A stretch of DNA of 64,000 nucleotides from Rhodoferax sp. GW822-FHT02A01 (GCF_038784515.1 NZ_CP152376.1:744001-808000); one strand, 5' to 3'. Shown: positions 44,257 to 54,517, counted from the first letter of the stretch. Notes: generated by a model from the letters alone, not told the origin. Numbers and translations: made by a program.

Positions 44257-44592
44257 ATGCCCATCGTCCACCTGCTCCCCCACCCTGACCTGTGCCCGGA
44301 CGGCCGCGACCTGGAAGTCAAGCGCGGTGCTTCGCTGTGCGAGAGTCTGCTCAAGGGCGGCGTGGCAATTGAGCACGCCTGCGAGATGGTGGCGGCGTGC
44401 TCCACCTGCCATGTGTATGTGCGCGAAGGTGGCGCGTCGTTGGCCGAGCCGGATGATGAAGAGAACGACCAGCTGGACCACGCCTGGGGTTTGCAGCCGC
44501 AGTCGCGACTGGCTTGCTGTGTGCGGTTGAAGGATATGGACATCACGGTGGAGTTTCCTCGCCACACGCGCAACCATGCGCGGGAGCATTGA
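44257..44592 (+). CDS. fdx: ISC-type 2Fe-2S ferredoxin
   Basis: 111 residues. Adrenodoxin-like cysteines in HACEMVAACSTCHVYV and SRLACCVRLKD. Starts 6 bp after hscA. It supplies electrons for cluster assembly in ISC systems and ends the nif-isc operon. The histidine-rich tail PRHTRNHAREH is a small extension. Confidence 0.93.
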   Translation: MPIVHLLPHPDLCPDGRDLEVKRGASLCESLLKGGVAIEHACEMVAACSTCHVYVREGGASLAEPDDEENDQLDHAWGLQPQSRLACCVRLKDMDITVEFPRHTRNHAREH

Positions 44593-44601
44593 GTCTCTCG
44601 T

Positions 44602-44875
44602 TCACCTCTTGCCTACTTTGTTGGGGGACCCAGGACGGCGTGGCACTCTGCGCCGTCCGTGTCCCCCGCCCACTGCGTGGGCTCCTCCTTTACCTACCGG
44701 CGCAGAGCGCCACGCCATCCTGAGTCTGCAAACGTCGTTGGTGTGCGAAGGTCTTTTGGCCTTTAGTCACTGCATGCCATCGGTGCGGGTTGCCGATGGC
44801 GCTGGGGTGGATGCTGCAGCGACATAAAGGAGGAGGCCGCAGGCCGGGGGACAGTCGCGGAAGCATCTACCCCAG
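44602..44875. repeat. compound inverted repeat element after fdx
   Basis: A 30-base block at 44627-44656 recurs in inverted order at 44697-44726 with 26 of 30 bases equal, and a 22-base block at 44802-44823 recurs inverted at 44854-44875 with 19 of 22 equal. The first block can also fold with GGGGGAC/GTCCCCC and GGACGGCG/CGCCGTCC arms (44623-44667). The whole looks like REP/REPIN-type elements, probably also ending the fdx transcript. No gene was seen in it. Confidence 0.6.
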
Positions 44876-44911
44876 TGACATCGGCGCACAAAAGCAGCAA
44901 AACAAAAGTAC

Positions 44912-44927
44912 TGTCTGAAACAAAACA
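44912..44927. promoter_or_regulatory. NifA upstream activator site (nifV)
   Basis: TGT-N10-ACA match (TGTCTGAAACAAAACA), 60 bp upstream of the -24 element of the nifV operon. Confidence 0.7.
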
Positions 44928-44987
44928 TTCCCGACACAGCACCCCACAGCAAGCGCCCAAAGCGTCGTGTTTGCAGGCAAAAACGGG

Positions 44988-45003
44988 TGGCACACACCTT
45001 GCA
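44988..45003 (+). promoter_or_regulatory. sigma-54 promoter of the nifV operon
   Basis: TGGCACACACCTTGCA, a full -24/-12 consensus. The predicted start is about 15 bases before the nifV ATG, giving a short leader. It should drive nifV, cysE, nifW and fixABCX. Confidence 0.88.
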
Positions 45004-45028
45004 ATGAGCTAGTCAAACACTGCTCACC

Positions 45029-46186
45029 ATGACGCCCAATCTCATCATCAACGACACCACGCTACGCGATGGCGAACAGACGGCCGGAGTGGCCTTCACT
45101 GTTGCGGAGAAGTGCGATATCGCCACAGCCCTGGCCAACGCCGGCGTGCCGGAGATGGAAATCGGCATACCGGCCATGGGTGAGCAGGAGATTGACTGCA
45201 TCAACAGCATTGCCGCCCTGCACTTGCCCGCAGCGCTGATGGTGTGGGGGCGCCTGACCGACGCGGACCTGCAAAGCGCTTTGCGTTGCGAGGCCGACAT
45301 CATCCACCTGTCGATCCCTGTGTCGGACATCCACCTCACCTACAAGCTGCGCCAGTCGCGCGAATGGGTGCTGCAGCAGGTCACGCGCGTGATCACCCAG
45401 GCCGTGCGCAGTGGCCGCAAGGTATCTCTGGGCGCTGAAGACGCGTCGCGTGCCGAAGCGGGTTTTCTGGCGCAGGTGGCGCAGCGCGCCGAAGACTGTG
45501 GCGCCAGCCGCATCCGCTTTGCCGACACGCTGGGGGTGATGGACCCGTTCACCACCTTCGAGGCCATTGCGCGCCTGCGCGATGCGGTGGACCTGGAGAT
45601 TGAAATCCATACCCACAACGACATGGGTCTGGCCACAGCCAACACGCTGGCTGCATTCCGTGCCGGTGCCACCCACGCCAACACCACAGTCAACGGCCTG
45701 GGCGAGCGTGCTGGCAATGCGGCACTGGAAGAGGTGGTGATGGCAGTGCGCCATCTGCACCACGCAGAGACGGGCGTAGACACCCAGGCCCTGGTGCCGA
45801 TTTCGCATCTGGTGGCCAAGGCCTCGGGGCGCGCGGTGGCGTTCAACAAAAGCATTGTGGGCTCCGCCGTGTTCACCCACGAGTCGGGCATCCATATCGA
45901 TGGCCTGATGAAGAACGCATCCACTTACGAGAGCTTCGACCCCAGCGAACTGGGCCGCACGCGCAGCACGGTGCTGGGCAAGCACTCCGGCTCGCAAGCC
46001 GTACGCCAGGCCTATGCCATGCTGGGCGTGGTGCTGGACGACGACGCCCTGGTGAGCCGCCTGCTGACCCGCATCCGCGAACACGCCATGCGCGCCAAGC
46101 AGGAACCCACGCCAGACCAGTTGCGCGACTTCCTGTTTGCGTCGCTGGACAACCCCGCATGCCACGGCAGTGGCCTGGTTGTATGA
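45029..46186 (+). CDS. nifV: homocitrate synthase NifV
   Basis: 385 residues. [19 protein letters not shown] is the metal/acetyl-CoA site, with [20 protein letters not shown] and [20 protein letters not shown] typical of the Leu/homocitrate synthase family; [13 protein letters not shown] and GKHSG motifs follow. It condenses acetyl-CoA and 2-oxoglutarate to homocitrate, the organic ligand of FeMo-co. Overlaps cysE by four bases. Confidence 0.95.
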   Translation: MTPNLIINDTTLRDGEQTAGVAFTVAEKCDIATALANAGVPEMEIGIPAMGEQEIDCINSIAALHLPAALMVWGRLTDADLQSALRCEADIIHLSIPVSDIHLTYKLRQSREWVLQQVTRVITQAVRSGRKVSLGAEDASRAEAGFLAQVAQRAEDCGASRIRFADTLGVMDPFTTFEAIARLRDAVDLEIEIHTHNDMGLATANTLAAFRAGATHANTTVNGLGERAGNAALEEVVMAVRHLHHAETGVDTQALVPISHLVAKASGRAVAFNKSIVGSAVFTHESGIHIDGLMKNASTYESFDPSELGRTRSTVLGKHSGSQAVRQAYAMLGVVLDDDALVSRLLTRIREHAMRAKQEPTPDQLRDFLFASLDNPACHGSGLVV

Positions 46187-46920
46187 GCCAAGCCCGCGCC
46201 TCCTGGTGGTCGCTGCTGGTCGGTGACGTGCACTGTGTGCTGGACCGTGACCCGGCCGCACGCAACCGGTTGGAAGCCTGGACCATCTACCCCGGCGTGC
46301 ATGCGATTGCCCACCACCGCATCGCCCACGCACTGTGGATGCGCGGCTGGCGCTACCTGCCGCGCTGGATTTCGTTTGTGTCGCGCTGCCTGACGCAGAT
46401 CGACATCCATCCCGGTGCGCGCATCGGTGAGCGCTTCTTCATCGACCACGGCAACGGCGTCGTCATTGGCGAGACCGCCGAGATTGGCAACGATGTCACG
46501 CTCTACCACGGCGTCACTTTGGGTGGCACCGCTTGGCATGCCGGCAAACGTCACCCCACGGTGGGCAACAACGTGGTGGTCGGCGCGGGCGCCAAGATCC
46601 TGGGCCCCATACGCATTGGCGACCGCGCCCGCATTGCCGCCAATTCGGTGGTGATAGAGGCCGTGCCTGCCGGTGCCACGGTGGTTGGCATCCCAGGGCG
46701 TGTGGTGGCGCCACAGCGCAGCACCACGCACGGCTTCGACCTGGACCACCACCTGATCCCTGACCCGGTGGGCAAGGCCATCGCCTGCCTGCTGGACCGC
46801 GTGGCCCTGCTGGAGCGCACCCAGCTGGCCGCCGCCGACACGAGTTGCGCCACCTGCGATGACAGCTGTGTGGAGCCCGTCTTCAACCGTCCCGTTCTTC
46901 AACCCGCCAACCTGGAGTAA
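46183..46920 (+). CDS. cysE: serine O-acetyltransferase (CysE/NifP-like)
   Basis: 245 residues from [20 protein letters not shown]. Left-handed beta-helix hexapeptides run through [40 protein letters not shown] and [20 protein letters not shown]. It makes O-acetylserine for cysteine, the sulfur donor for Fe-S assembly. The start at 46183 overlaps the nifV stop (ATGA). NifP-type extra CysE copies are known in nif clusters. A Cys-rich tail [11 protein letters not shown] is unusual. Confidence 0.93.
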   Translation: MSQARASWWSLLVGDVHCVLDRDPAARNRLEAWTIYPGVHAIAHHRIAHALWMRGWRYLPRWISFVSRCLTQIDIHPGARIGERFFIDHGNGVVIGETAEIGNDVTLYHGVTLGGTAWHAGKRHPTVGNNVVVGAGAKILGPIRIGDRARIAANSVVIEAVPAGATVVGIPGRVVAPQRSTTHGFDLDHHLIPDPVGKAIACLLDRVALLERTQLAAADTSCATCDDSCVEPVFNRPVLQPANLE

Positions 46921-46926
46921 ACCACC

Positions 46927-47265
46927 ATGGAAACCTTCCTTTTGAAACTCAAGGAGCTGTCCTCCGCGGAGGATTTTCTGCAGTACTTTGGCGTGCCGTT
47001 TGAGCAGAGCGTGGTGAACGTGAGCCGCCTGCACATCCTCAAGCGCTTCTTCCAGTACATCCGCCAGGAGAACCTGCTGGCCCAGAGCGACGAGCTGGAG
47101 CTCTACACCGCCTACCGCACCCAGCTGATGAAGGCCTATGCCGACTTCGTCAAATCCACACCGGCGCAGGAGAAGGTCTTCAAGGTGTTCCAGGACACCA
47201 ATGGCCGCCAGCACGTGTCGCTGGACAACCTGCGTGCCTCGCTGCCCCAGCGCATGGCCGCTTGA
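46927..47265 (+). CDS. nifW: nitrogenase-stabilising protein NifW
   Basis: 112 residues: LKELSSAEDFLQYFGVPFEQ, VNVSRLHILKRFFQYIRQEN, ending VSLDNLRASLPQRMAA. All features of NifW, which protects the MoFe protein during maturation or from oxygen. Six bases after cysE. Confidence 0.94.
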   Translation: METFLLKLKELSSAEDFLQYFGVPFEQSVVNVSRLHILKRFFQYIRQENLLAQSDELELYTAYRTQLMKAYADFVKSTPAQEKVFKVFQDTNGRQHVSLDNLRASLPQRMAA

Positions 47266-47278
47266 AAGGAGCAACTCC

Positions 47279-48127
47279 ATGCACATCGTCGTCTGCATCA
47301 AGCAGGTACCGGACTCGGCGCAGATCCGCGTCCACCCGGTCACCAACACCATCATGCGCCAGGGCGTGCCGGCCATCGTCAACCCGTATGACCTGTTCTC
47401 GCTGGAAGAGGCGCTGCGGCTGAAGGACAAGTTCGGCGGCAGGGTCACGGTGCTGTGCATGGGCCCACCGCAAGCCGAGGAAGCGCTACGCAAGTGCATC
47501 AGCTTCGGCGCCGACGATGCCGTGCTGGTGACCGACCGCGCCTTTGCCGGCGCCGACACGCTAGCCACCTCCTATGCACTGGCTGCCGGTGTGCGCCAGA
47601 TTGCATCCGAACAAGCGGTGGACATTGTGTTCACCGGCAAGCAGACGATTGATGGCGACACCGCCCAGGTGGGCCCCGGCATTGCCAAGCGCATGGGCCT
47701 GCAGCTGCTGACCTATGTGTCGCGCATCATCGAGACCGACCTGGAGAACCGCACCATCACCGTGGAGCGACGCGCCGAGGGCGGCGTGCAGGTGCTCAAG
47801 ACCGCGCTGCCCTGCCTGATCACCATGCTGGAGAACACCAACGAGATGCGCTTTGCCGCCCTGCCCGCCATGATCCACGCCGCCGCCTACCCGGTGCGCA
47901 AATGGAACAAGGAGCAGGCTGGCATTGAAGACTTCGGCAAGATCGGCCTCAAGGGCTCGCCCACGGTGGTGAGCAAGGTCTTCGGCCCGACACCGCGCAC
48001 CGAGAAGGTCGAGATGCTGGAGCTGGAAACCTCCACGCTGCGCGACGTCTCGCTCAACCTGATCCAGAAGATTTTCACCCGCCACCCGACGCTCGAAGCC
48101 GACCTGCTGACGAAGGAAATGACATGA
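47279..48127 (+). CDS. fixA: electron transfer flavoprotein beta subunit FixA
   Basis: 282 residues from [23 protein letters not shown]-beta family with [36 protein letters not shown] and [19 protein letters not shown]. First gene of fixABCX, the complex that bifurcates electrons from NADH to quinone and to low-potential ferredoxin/flavodoxin for nitrogenase. AAAGGAG box upstream; overlaps fixB by 4 bp. Confidence 0.95.
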   Translation: MHIVVCIKQVPDSAQIRVHPVTNTIMRQGVPAIVNPYDLFSLEEALRLKDKFGGRVTVLCMGPPQAEEALRKCISFGADDAVLVTDRAFAGADTLATSYALAAGVRQIASEQAVDIVFTGKQTIDGDTAQVGPGIAKRMGLQLLTYVSRIIETDLENRTITVERRAEGGVQVLKTALPCLITMLENTNEMRFAALPAMIHAAAYPVRKWNKEQAGIEDFGKIGLKGSPTVVSKVFGPTPRTEKVEMLELETSTLRDVSLNLIQKIFTRHPTLEADLLTKEMT

Positions 48128-49233
48128 GCCAAGCACCTGCAGCCGCCCCCACCGCACGGCCCACCGCCGGACGCGGACGCAATCTGGAACTGTCGGAAGA
48201 ACTCAAGGCCTACAAGGGCGTGTGGGTCTTCATCGAGCATGACCGCGGCCATGTGCACAGCGTGTCGTGGGAGCTGGTGGGCGAGGCGCGCAAGCTGGCC
48301 GACCAGCTGGGTTGCCCGGTCAGCGCCATTTTGCTGGGCGGGGAAGATGAAGGGTTGGAAAAGTTTGCTGCGGAAGCGTTCACCTTCGGCGCCGACAAGG
48401 CCTATCTAATGAAGGACCCAGTGCTCAAGGGCTACCGCAACGAACCGTTCACCAAAGGCATGACCGATCTGGTCAACAAGTACAAGCCCGAGATCCTGCT
48501 GCTGGGCGCCACTTCACAAGGTCGTGACCTGGCGGGCTCGGTGGCGACCACGCTGCTCACCGGCCTGACCGCCGACTGCACCGAGCTGCGCATTGACCCG
48601 GTCAGCAAGGCGCTGGCGGCCACGCGCCCCACTTTTGGTGGATCGCTGTACTGCACCATCATGACCCTGGCCTACCGCCCGCAGATGGCGACCGTGCGCC
48701 CGCGCGTGATGGAAATGCCGCGCGCCGATGCCAGCCGGACCGGCGAGATCACCTACGACGCACTGGGCATGGTGGAAACACAGATCGTGACCAAGCTGCT
48801 GGACTTCATAGCGGACGCCAACAGCAACAAGATCAACCTGCCCTATGCCGACATCATCGTCAGCGGCGGCAAGGGCCTGAAGACGCCGGAGAACTTCAAG
48901 CTGGTGTTCGAGCTGGCGCGCGTGCTGGGTGCCGAAGTGGGAGCCACCCGCCCCTGCGTGCAGGCCGGTTGGGTGGAAGCAGACCGTCAGGTCGGCCAGA
49001 CCGGCAAGACGGTACGGCCCAAGCTCTACATTGCCGCGGGCATCTCCGGCGCGGTGCAGCACCGTGTGGGTTGCGAAGCGTCTGACGTGATCGTGGCCAT
49101 CAACACCGACATCAACGCGCCAATCTTCGAATTCGCGCACTACGGCATCGTGGGCAACGCCATGCAGGTGCTGCCCGCGCTGACACAGGGGTTTGCCGCG
49201 CACTTGGCGCTGCGTACCCGCCAGGCCGCCTAA
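48124..49233 (+). CDS. fixB: electron transfer flavoprotein alpha subunit FixB
   Basis: 369 residues. The N-terminal leader of about 30 residues ([20 protein letters not shown]) precedes [23 protein letters not shown]-binding end segment: [50 protein letters not shown]. Forms the FixAB flavoprotein. Confidence 0.95.
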   Translation: MSQAPAAAPTARPTAGRGRNLELSEELKAYKGVWVFIEHDRGHVHSVSWELVGEARKLADQLGCPVSAILLGGEDEGLEKFAAEAFTFGADKAYLMKDPVLKGYRNEPFTKGMTDLVNKYKPEILLLGATSQGRDLAGSVATTLLTGLTADCTELRIDPVSKALAATRPTFGGSLYCTIMTLAYRPQMATVRPRVMEMPRADASRTGEITYDALGMVETQIVTKLLDFIADANSNKINLPYADIIVSGGKGLKTPENFKLVFELARVLGAEVGATRPCVQAGWVEADRQVGQTGKTVRPKLYIAAGISGAVQHRVGCEASDVIVAINTDINAPIFEFAHYGIVGNAMQVLPALTQGFAAHLALRTRQAA

Positions 49234-49244
49234 AGGAGAACACG

Positions 49245-50555
49245 ATGAAGAAGCCTTCCCAATTTGATGCCATCGTGGTCGGTGCCGGCCCTTCGGGCAA
49301 CGCCTGCGCCTACACCATGGCCAAGGCCGGCCTCAAGGTGCTGCAAATCGAGCGCGGCGAATACCCGGGCAGCAAGAATGTGCAAGGCGCCATCCTGTAT
49401 GCCAAGGCGCTGGAGGAGATCATTCCCGACTTCCGCGAGGACGCGCCGCTGGAGCGCCACATCATCGAACAGCGCATGTGGATGCTGGATGAAAGCTCGT
49501 TTGTGGGCACGCATATCCGCAGCGAGGAATACAACAAACCGCCCTACAACCGCTACACCATTCTGCGTGCGCAGTTTGACAAGTGGTTCAGCTCCAAGGT
49601 GCGTGAGGCTGGCGCGCTGCTGATCTGCGAAACCACGGTGGACCACCTCATCATGGACGGTGAGCAAGTGGTAGGCGTGCAATGCGACCGCCTGAATGGC
49701 GATGTCTATGCGGATATGGTGATCCTGGCCGATGGTGTGAATTCCACCCTGGCACGCAAGGCGGGTTTCCATGGCGAGATAGAGGCCGGCAACGTGGCGC
49801 TGGCGGTGAAAGAGATTTTGTTCATGCCCGAAGACGTGATACGCCAGCGCTTCAACATTGGCGAAGAGTCGGGTGTGGTGATCGAGATGGTGGGGCGCAT
49901 CACCGACGGCATGATGGGCACCGGCTTTCTGTACACCAACAAGGAGTCCATCACCATTGGCGTGGGCTGCATGCTGGCTGACTTCAAGGCCAACCCCAAC
50001 AAGACCACGCCCTATGGCCTGCTGGAACAGATGAAGCGCCACCCCTCGATTGCACCGCTGATTGAAGGCGGCGAGATGAAGGAATACTGCGCCCACCTGA
50101 TTCCCGAAGGTGGCTTCCATGCCATCCCGCAGATCTATGGCAATGGCTGGATGATCGTGGGTGACTCGGGCGGCTTTGTGAACGCCGTGCACCGCGAAGG
50201 CTCCAACCTGGCCATGACCACCGGTCGCCTGGCCGCCGAGACGGCGATTGCCGCCAAGGCTGCCGGCAAAGGCTTCAAGGCCGCGGCACTGAGTGACTAC
50301 AAGAAAAAGCTGGACGCCAGCTTTGTGATGAAGGACTTGTACAAATACCGCGACATGCCAGCGGTGCTGCACAAGAACCCGCAGTTCTTCACCAGCTACC
50401 CCGACATGGTGGCGCAAGCCGCACGCACCATGATCACGGTGGACGGTGTGGACAAGAAGACGAAAGAGCGCGCGATCTTTGCCAACTTCCGTCAGACCCG
50501 CAAACTCACCGGACTGATGGGTGATGCATACAAACTCTGGAAGGCCATACGATGA
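49245..50555 (+). CDS. fixC: electron transfer flavoprotein-quinone oxidoreductase FixC
   Basis: 436 residues: FDAIVVGAGPSGNACAYTMA is the FAD motif; YPGSKNVQGAILYAKALEEI and MIVGDSGGFVNAVHREGSNL are typical of ETF-QO/FixC. Passes electrons from FixAB to quinone. AAAGGAGAACACG box before ATG; overlaps fixX by 4 bp. Confidence 0.95.
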   Translation: MKKPSQFDAIVVGAGPSGNACAYTMAKAGLKVLQIERGEYPGSKNVQGAILYAKALEEIIPDFREDAPLERHIIEQRMWMLDESSFVGTHIRSEEYNKPPYNRYTILRAQFDKWFSSKVREAGALLICETTVDHLIMDGEQVVGVQCDRLNGDVYADMVILADGVNSTLARKAGFHGEIEAGNVALAVKEILFMPEDVIRQRFNIGEESGVVIEMVGRITDGMMGTGFLYTNKESITIGVGCMLADFKANPNKTTPYGLLEQMKRHPSIAPLIEGGEMKEYCAHLIPEGGFHAIPQIYGNGWMIVGDSGGFVNAVHREGSNLAMTTGRLAAETAIAAKAAGKGFKAAALSDYKKKLDASFVMKDLYKYRDMPAVLHKNPQFFTSYPDMVAQAARTMITVDGVDKKTKERAIFANFRQTRKLTGLMGDAYKLWKAIR

Positions 50556-50851
50556 ACGCCATAGCCGTCAATGTGGAAGACAAGCTCTTCCAGAACCGCT
50601 ACCGGGTGGATGCCGGGCGGCCCCATATCAAGATCAAGAGCGCCGACGTCTGCACCAACATCTGCGTGAGCAAGAGCTGCACCTACGTCTGCCCTGCATC
50701 CTGCTACAAGACTGAAGGCAATGGCAGCGTGACGTTGATTACCGACGGCTGCCTGGAGTGCGGCAGCTGCCGCATCATCTGCAGCGACCACGCCAATGTG
50801 GACTGGGAGTATCCGCGCGGCGGGCACGGGATTCTGTTCAAGTTCGGCTAG
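50552..50851 (+). CDS. fixX: ferredoxin-like protein FixX
   Basis: 99 residues with cluster cysteines in CTNICVSKSCTYVCPASCYK and CLECGSCRIICSDHANVDWE. Iron-sulfur partner of FixC. Last gene of the nifV-fixX operon, convergent with the acoR-like gene 16 bp on. Confidence 0.94.
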   Translation: MNAIAVNVEDKLFQNRYRVDAGRPHIKIKSADVCTNICVSKSCTYVCPASCYKTEGNGSVTLITDGCLECGSCRIICSDHANVDWEYPRGGHGILFKFG

Positions 50852-50866
50852 GCGTTGGCGCAGGGC

Positions 50867-52765
50867 CTAACGCGGTAGCTGTTTCAACTTCCGATACAGC
50901 GTGGCCCGGCTGATTCCAAGCAGTGCGGCGGCTGCGGCCACATTCCCATTCGTGCGCTCCATCGCCTGGGCTATGGAATCGCGCATAGCCTGGCCCATGT
51001 CCAGCGTGCTGGAGGCCGTGCGCGCGACCGCTTCTTTTGCTGGAGCATGTGCATGCAGGTTGAAGTCGCCCAGGCTCAGCGGCGCGCCGGGTTCGGCCAG
51101 CGCCGCGGCCAAGGTCAATGCATGCTGGAGTTGGCGCACATTGCCCGGCCATGGGTAGCACTGGAGCGCGTGCCTCAACGAAGAGGACAGTTGGCTGGAT
51201 CTGATTCCCACTTTCTCGCAAAGGCCGTCCAACACCGCGTCGAAGTCTGCGCGCTCACGTAGCGGCGGCACGCGCAGGTTGAAGCCGTGGATGCGATAGA
51301 GGAGGTCCTGGCGAAAGAGCCCCTGATCCACCAGCGATTGCAGATCCCGGTGCGTGGCGCAGATGAAGCGCACGTCCACCGCAACCGGCCGGGAAGCCCC
51401 CACGGGCAAGATCTCTCCACTGTCTAGCAGGCGAAGCAGGGCTACCTGCAGGCTCAAGGGCATGTCGCCGATTTCGTCCAGAAACATGGTGCCGCCCCGG
51501 GCTGCTTCAATCTTGCCGGGGCTGCCGCCGCGTGCCGAACCGGTAAATGCGCCTTCGACGTGACCAAACAATTCGGACGCAATCAGTTCGGGTGCCATGG
51601 CGCCACAGTTGATCGCCACAAAAGGGGCCTTTCTGCGGCGGCTGCCAAGGTGCAGGTTTCTTGCCGCCACCTCTTTGCCAGAGCCCGTCTCACCCGTCAC
51701 CAGCGTGGGCAGCCCGGCCTCGAACGCCCGCAGTGCCACCTGGAAGTTCGCCAGGTAACCGGGGTCATGCGGCCTGCTGCTGACCTGTCTTGGCGGCTCG
51801 GCCATTGCAGCGCCGCTCACTGCATGCACTCTAGGCGTGGCGCCTTCGAACACCGCGTTTGCATGAATTCGCACCCCTCCGTTCAAATTCAATAGACCCG
51901 CCTGGCGTTGGTTTTCACGGTGGCTGCGGACCCAGCGCGAGAAGTCGCCCTCGAAGATGTCTTCGAACCTGCACCCCTCGCGCACGGTGGGCAGGTCGAT
52001 GAGGCGGCGCGCAGAACTGCTGGCAGCAATCAGCTGACCATCGCTGTCGAACGACAGGCAGGCTCCGTCTGCCCCCACCCATTCAATCTTGACGAACGCA
52101 CCCATGGCGTCAAACAGCTTGCGCTCTATGCGGTGCGCGCACGCCTGTGTGAGTGCCATGGCCCCAGCGACCAGGCCTGGGGTGTCGCGGGTGACGTCCA
52201 CCGTCCCCAACAGGTGCCCTTGGGGATCAAAGATGGGCGTCGCGCAGCAGTGGAACAGTTGGTTGTCCGAAAAATAGTGCTCGGGCCCGAGCACCTTCAC
52301 TGCGCGTCGCTCGGCGATGGCTACCGACATGGCGTTGGTGCCAATGGCCATCTCCGACAGGTCAACGCCAGGCCGGAACGCGTTGCGCAATGCAATGCTG
52401 CGTTGGCTGATATTGCCCGCCACGGACAACACCGTCCCGCAGGCATTGGTCAGCATGGCGGCGTAGCCCGCTTCGGCCACACCGGCTGCCAGCTGCTGCA
52501 GCTCGGACTGCGCCAGGTCCAGCCAATGGCGCTCAGAGTCCATCATGTGCGAGAGAGTGCTTCGTTCCACCGGAGCAAACGCCACATGTTCGTTGGCCCC
52601 CAGACCCGACTGGCGGCATCGCTCCCAGGACTGGAGCAGGGGGTGCTCCACCAAATCCACAGGGAGCAGGCCATCGACAAAGTACCGCTCTCTGGCTTGC
52701 CAGATGCGCTGCGGAACATAGCGCTGACCCGCAGGAGATGACGCGTTCGCGCGGGAAATGGTCAT
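50867..52765 (-). CDS. AcoR-type sigma-54-dependent activator
   Basis: 632 residues. The N-terminal part with HPLLQSWERCRQSGLGANEH and a GAF-like sensory region (about 60-215) is AcoR-like; AAA+ domain has Walker A GETGSGKEV and Walker B GGTMFLDEIGDM; a Fis-type helix-turn-helix ends the chain (NVAAAAALLGISRATLYRKL). The sigma-54 contact loop reads GAFTGS in place of the usual GAFTGA (DNA checked at about 51540). It is divergent from the aldehyde dehydrogenase operon, whose promoter is of sigma-54 type, so that operon is its probable target. Effector is unknown; an alcohol or aldehyde is likely. Confidence 0.9.
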   Translation of the reverse strand: MTISRANASSPAGQRYVPQRIWQARERYFVDGLLPVDLVEHPLLQSWERCRQSGLGANEHVAFAPVERSTLSHMMDSERHWLDLAQSELQQLAAGVAEAGYAAMLTNACGTVLSVAGNISQRSIALRNAFRPGVDLSEMAIGTNAMSVAIAERRAVKVLGPEHYFSDNQLFHCCATPIFDPQGHLLGTVDVTRDTPGLVAGAMALTQACAHRIERKLFDAMGAFVKIEWVGADGACLSFDSDGQLIAASSSARRLIDLPTVREGCRFEDIFEGDFSRWVRSHRENQRQAGLLNLNGGVRIHANAVFEGATPRVHAVSGAAMAEPPRQVSSRPHDPGYLANFQVALRAFEAGLPTLVTGETGSGKEVAARNLHLGSRRRKAPFVAINCGAMAPELIASELFGHVEGAFTGSARGGSPGKIEAARGGTMFLDEIGDMPLSLQVALLRLLDSGEILPVGASRPVAVDVRFICATHRDLQSLVDQGLFRQDLLYRIHGFNLRVPPLRERADFDAVLDGLCEKVGIRSSQLSSSLRHALQCYPWPGNVRQLQHALTLAAALAEPGAPLSLGDFNLHAHAPAKEAVARTASSTLDMGQAMRDSIAQAMERTNGNVAAAAALLGISRATLYRKLKQLPR

Positions 52766-52797
52766 GGCACAACTCGTTTCTTGATGGCTCTCAGGCT

Positions 52798-52828
52798 GTC
52801 TCAGATTGAGACCTTCTGTCTCAGACAG
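52798..52828. promoter_or_regulatory. two palindromic activator sites
   Basis: GTCTCA-GAT-TGAGAC at 52798-52812 and CTGTCT-C-AGACAG at 52816-52828, centres 17 bp apart, lie about 115-145 bp upstream of the -24/-12 element. They look like tandem binding sites of the AcoR-type protein. Confidence 0.6.
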
Positions 52829-52860
52829 AGATGATCTGCGTGAGAAGTTGCCTTGGTTTG

Positions 52861-52944
52861 ATGCACTTTAATGCATGACTTGGATCATTTCATAGGTAAA
52901 AACCCGGCATCAAAGGCCGCAAATGCACTGAAATGCATGACTGG
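52861..52944. repeat. imperfect direct repeat before the aldehyde dehydrogenase operon
   Basis: The 22-base stretch at 52861-52882 (ATGCACTTTAATGCATGACT...) recurs at 52923-52944 with a few changes, 62 bp apart. The second copy runs into the sigma-54 promoter. Either a second set of regulatory sites or a small duplication. Confidence 0.4.
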
Positions 52945-52957
52945 CATGCAGGTTGCG
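52942..52957 (+). promoter_or_regulatory. sigma-54 promoter of the aldehyde dehydrogenase operon
   Basis: TGGCATGCAGGTTGCG, with GG and GC twelve bases apart; predicted start about 40 bases before the ATG at 53007. Confidence 0.8.
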
Positions 52958-53006
52958 GGAGTGGGTCGGTTGGCACATGCAACAACCCATTCAACGGAGA
53001 CACAAG

Positions 53007-54482
53007 ATGAGCATCGTTCTGGAGCACATTGCTTCCCAAGCGCCCTGGAAAGGGAAGATTTACAGCAACGGCTGGACCTCTGCCGCAGGCGGGGTTCACG
53101 ACATCGTGGAACCCGCCACGGGCGACGTCCTGGGCAGCGTCGGGCAAGCCAATGCCGAAGACGTGGACCAGGCTGCCCGCAGCGCGCAGGCCGCGCGTTC
53201 CAAGTGGGCCGCCACCCCCTTTGATCAGCGCGCCGCTGTGATGCGGGAGGCCGCGCGCCTGTTCAAGGAACGCGCCTCGGAAATCAACGCCTGGAATATG
53301 CGCGAGGGCGGCTCCATCGGTCCCAAGGCGGACTGGGAACTGCATGCAACCATCGAACAGGTGCACATGGCAGCGGCACTGCCCATGCAATCCAACGGGC
53401 TACTGTTTCCCTCTGCCATGCCTGGCCGAACCAACATGTGGCGGCGCGTGCCCGTGGGTACCGTGGGCGTGATTGCGCCCTGGAATTTCCCCTTGCTGCT
53501 GGCCATGCGTTCGGTTGCACCCGCCCTCGCCTTGGGCAACGCCGTTTTGCTCAAGCCGGACCCGCAAACCGCGGTCACGGGCGGCCAGTTGATTGCACAG
53601 ATATTTGCCGATGCAGGGCTGCCCGAAGGCGTGCTGCACGTGCTGCCCGGCGGCGCATCCACGGGGGACGCACTGGTCCGCCATCCTGCGGTCGACATGA
53701 TTTCCTTCACCGGCTCCACCGCCGTGGGCCGCAGCATTGGCGCGATCTGCGGCAGCATGCTGAAGAAGGTGGCGCTGGAGCTGGGCGGAAACAACGCCAT
53801 CGTCGTGCTGGACGATGCAGACCTGGAAGCAGCCAGCTCCAGCGGTGCCTGGGGCGCCTTTCTGCACCAGGGGCAAATCTGCATGCAGGCCGGCCGTCAC
53901 CTGGTCCACAAAAGTGTTGCAGAGCGTTATGCCGCGCTGCTGAAGGAACGTGCCGAGAAGCTCTACGTGGGCAACCCGCACGCCGGCCCCGTGCACCTGG
54001 GCCCCATCATCAATGACAAGCAGGTGCAGCGCATCGATGGTCTGGTGCAGGACGCCCTGCGCTCAGGCGCCAAGGCACTGACAGGTGCCTCCCATGAAGG
54101 ACGCTTCTACCGCCCCACCGTGCTGGATGCGGTGACCCCTGACATGAAGGTCTTCCAGGAAGAGATCTTCGGCCCCGTCGCACCCATCACCGTCTTTGAA
54201 AGTGACGCAGAGGCGATCGACCTGGTGAATGCTTCGCCCTACGGGCTGGCTGCCGCCATCCACACTCGCAACACGCAACGCGGGCTGGCCTTTGCCCACC
54301 AGTTGCACACCGGCATGGTTCACATCAACGACCAGACCGTGAACAACGAGTTCCACGTGCCGTTCGGCGGCATGGGCGCATCCGGCAACGGGGGACGTTT
54401 TGGCGGCCCATCCAATCTGGAAGAGTTCACCCAGACGCAGTGGGTCAGCGTGCTGGAGCAAGGCATCCAGTACCCGTTCTGA
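53007..54482 (+). CDS. NAD-dependent aldehyde dehydrogenase (benzaldehyde-type)
   Basis: 491 residues from MSIVLEHIASQAPWKGKIYS. GTVGVIAPWNFPLLLAMRSV, FTGSTAVGRSI and the glutamate in LELGGNNAIVVLDDADLE; the catalytic cysteine is in LHQGQICMQAGRHLV. Resembles benzaldehyde/vanillin-type dehydrogenases. It oxidises an aldehyde produced by the GMC oxidoreductase of the same operon. ATG at 53007 follows AACGGAGACACAAG. Confidence 0.88.
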   Translation: MSIVLEHIASQAPWKGKIYSNGWTSAAGGVHDIVEPATGDVLGSVGQANAEDVDQAARSAQAARSKWAATPFDQRAAVMREAARLFKERASEINAWNMREGGSIGPKADWELHATIEQVHMAAALPMQSNGLLFPSAMPGRTNMWRRVPVGTVGVIAPWNFPLLLAMRSVAPALALGNAVLLKPDPQTAVTGGQLIAQIFADAGLPEGVLHVLPGGASTGDALVRHPAVDMISFTGSTAVGRSIGAICGSMLKKVALELGGNNAIVVLDDADLEAASSSGAWGAFLHQGQICMQAGRHLVHKSVAERYAALLKERAEKLYVGNPHAGPVHLGPIINDKQVQRIDGLVQDALRSGAKALTGASHEGRFYRPTVLDAVTPDMKVFQEEIFGPVAPITVFESDAEAIDLVNASPYGLAAAIHTRNTQRGLAFAHQLHTGMVHINDQTVNNEFHVPFGGMGASGNGGRFGGPSNLEEFTQTQWVSVLEQGIQYPF

Positions 54483-54517
54483 CATATCGGCATCAACTTC
54501 CCCACTCCCCACACACC

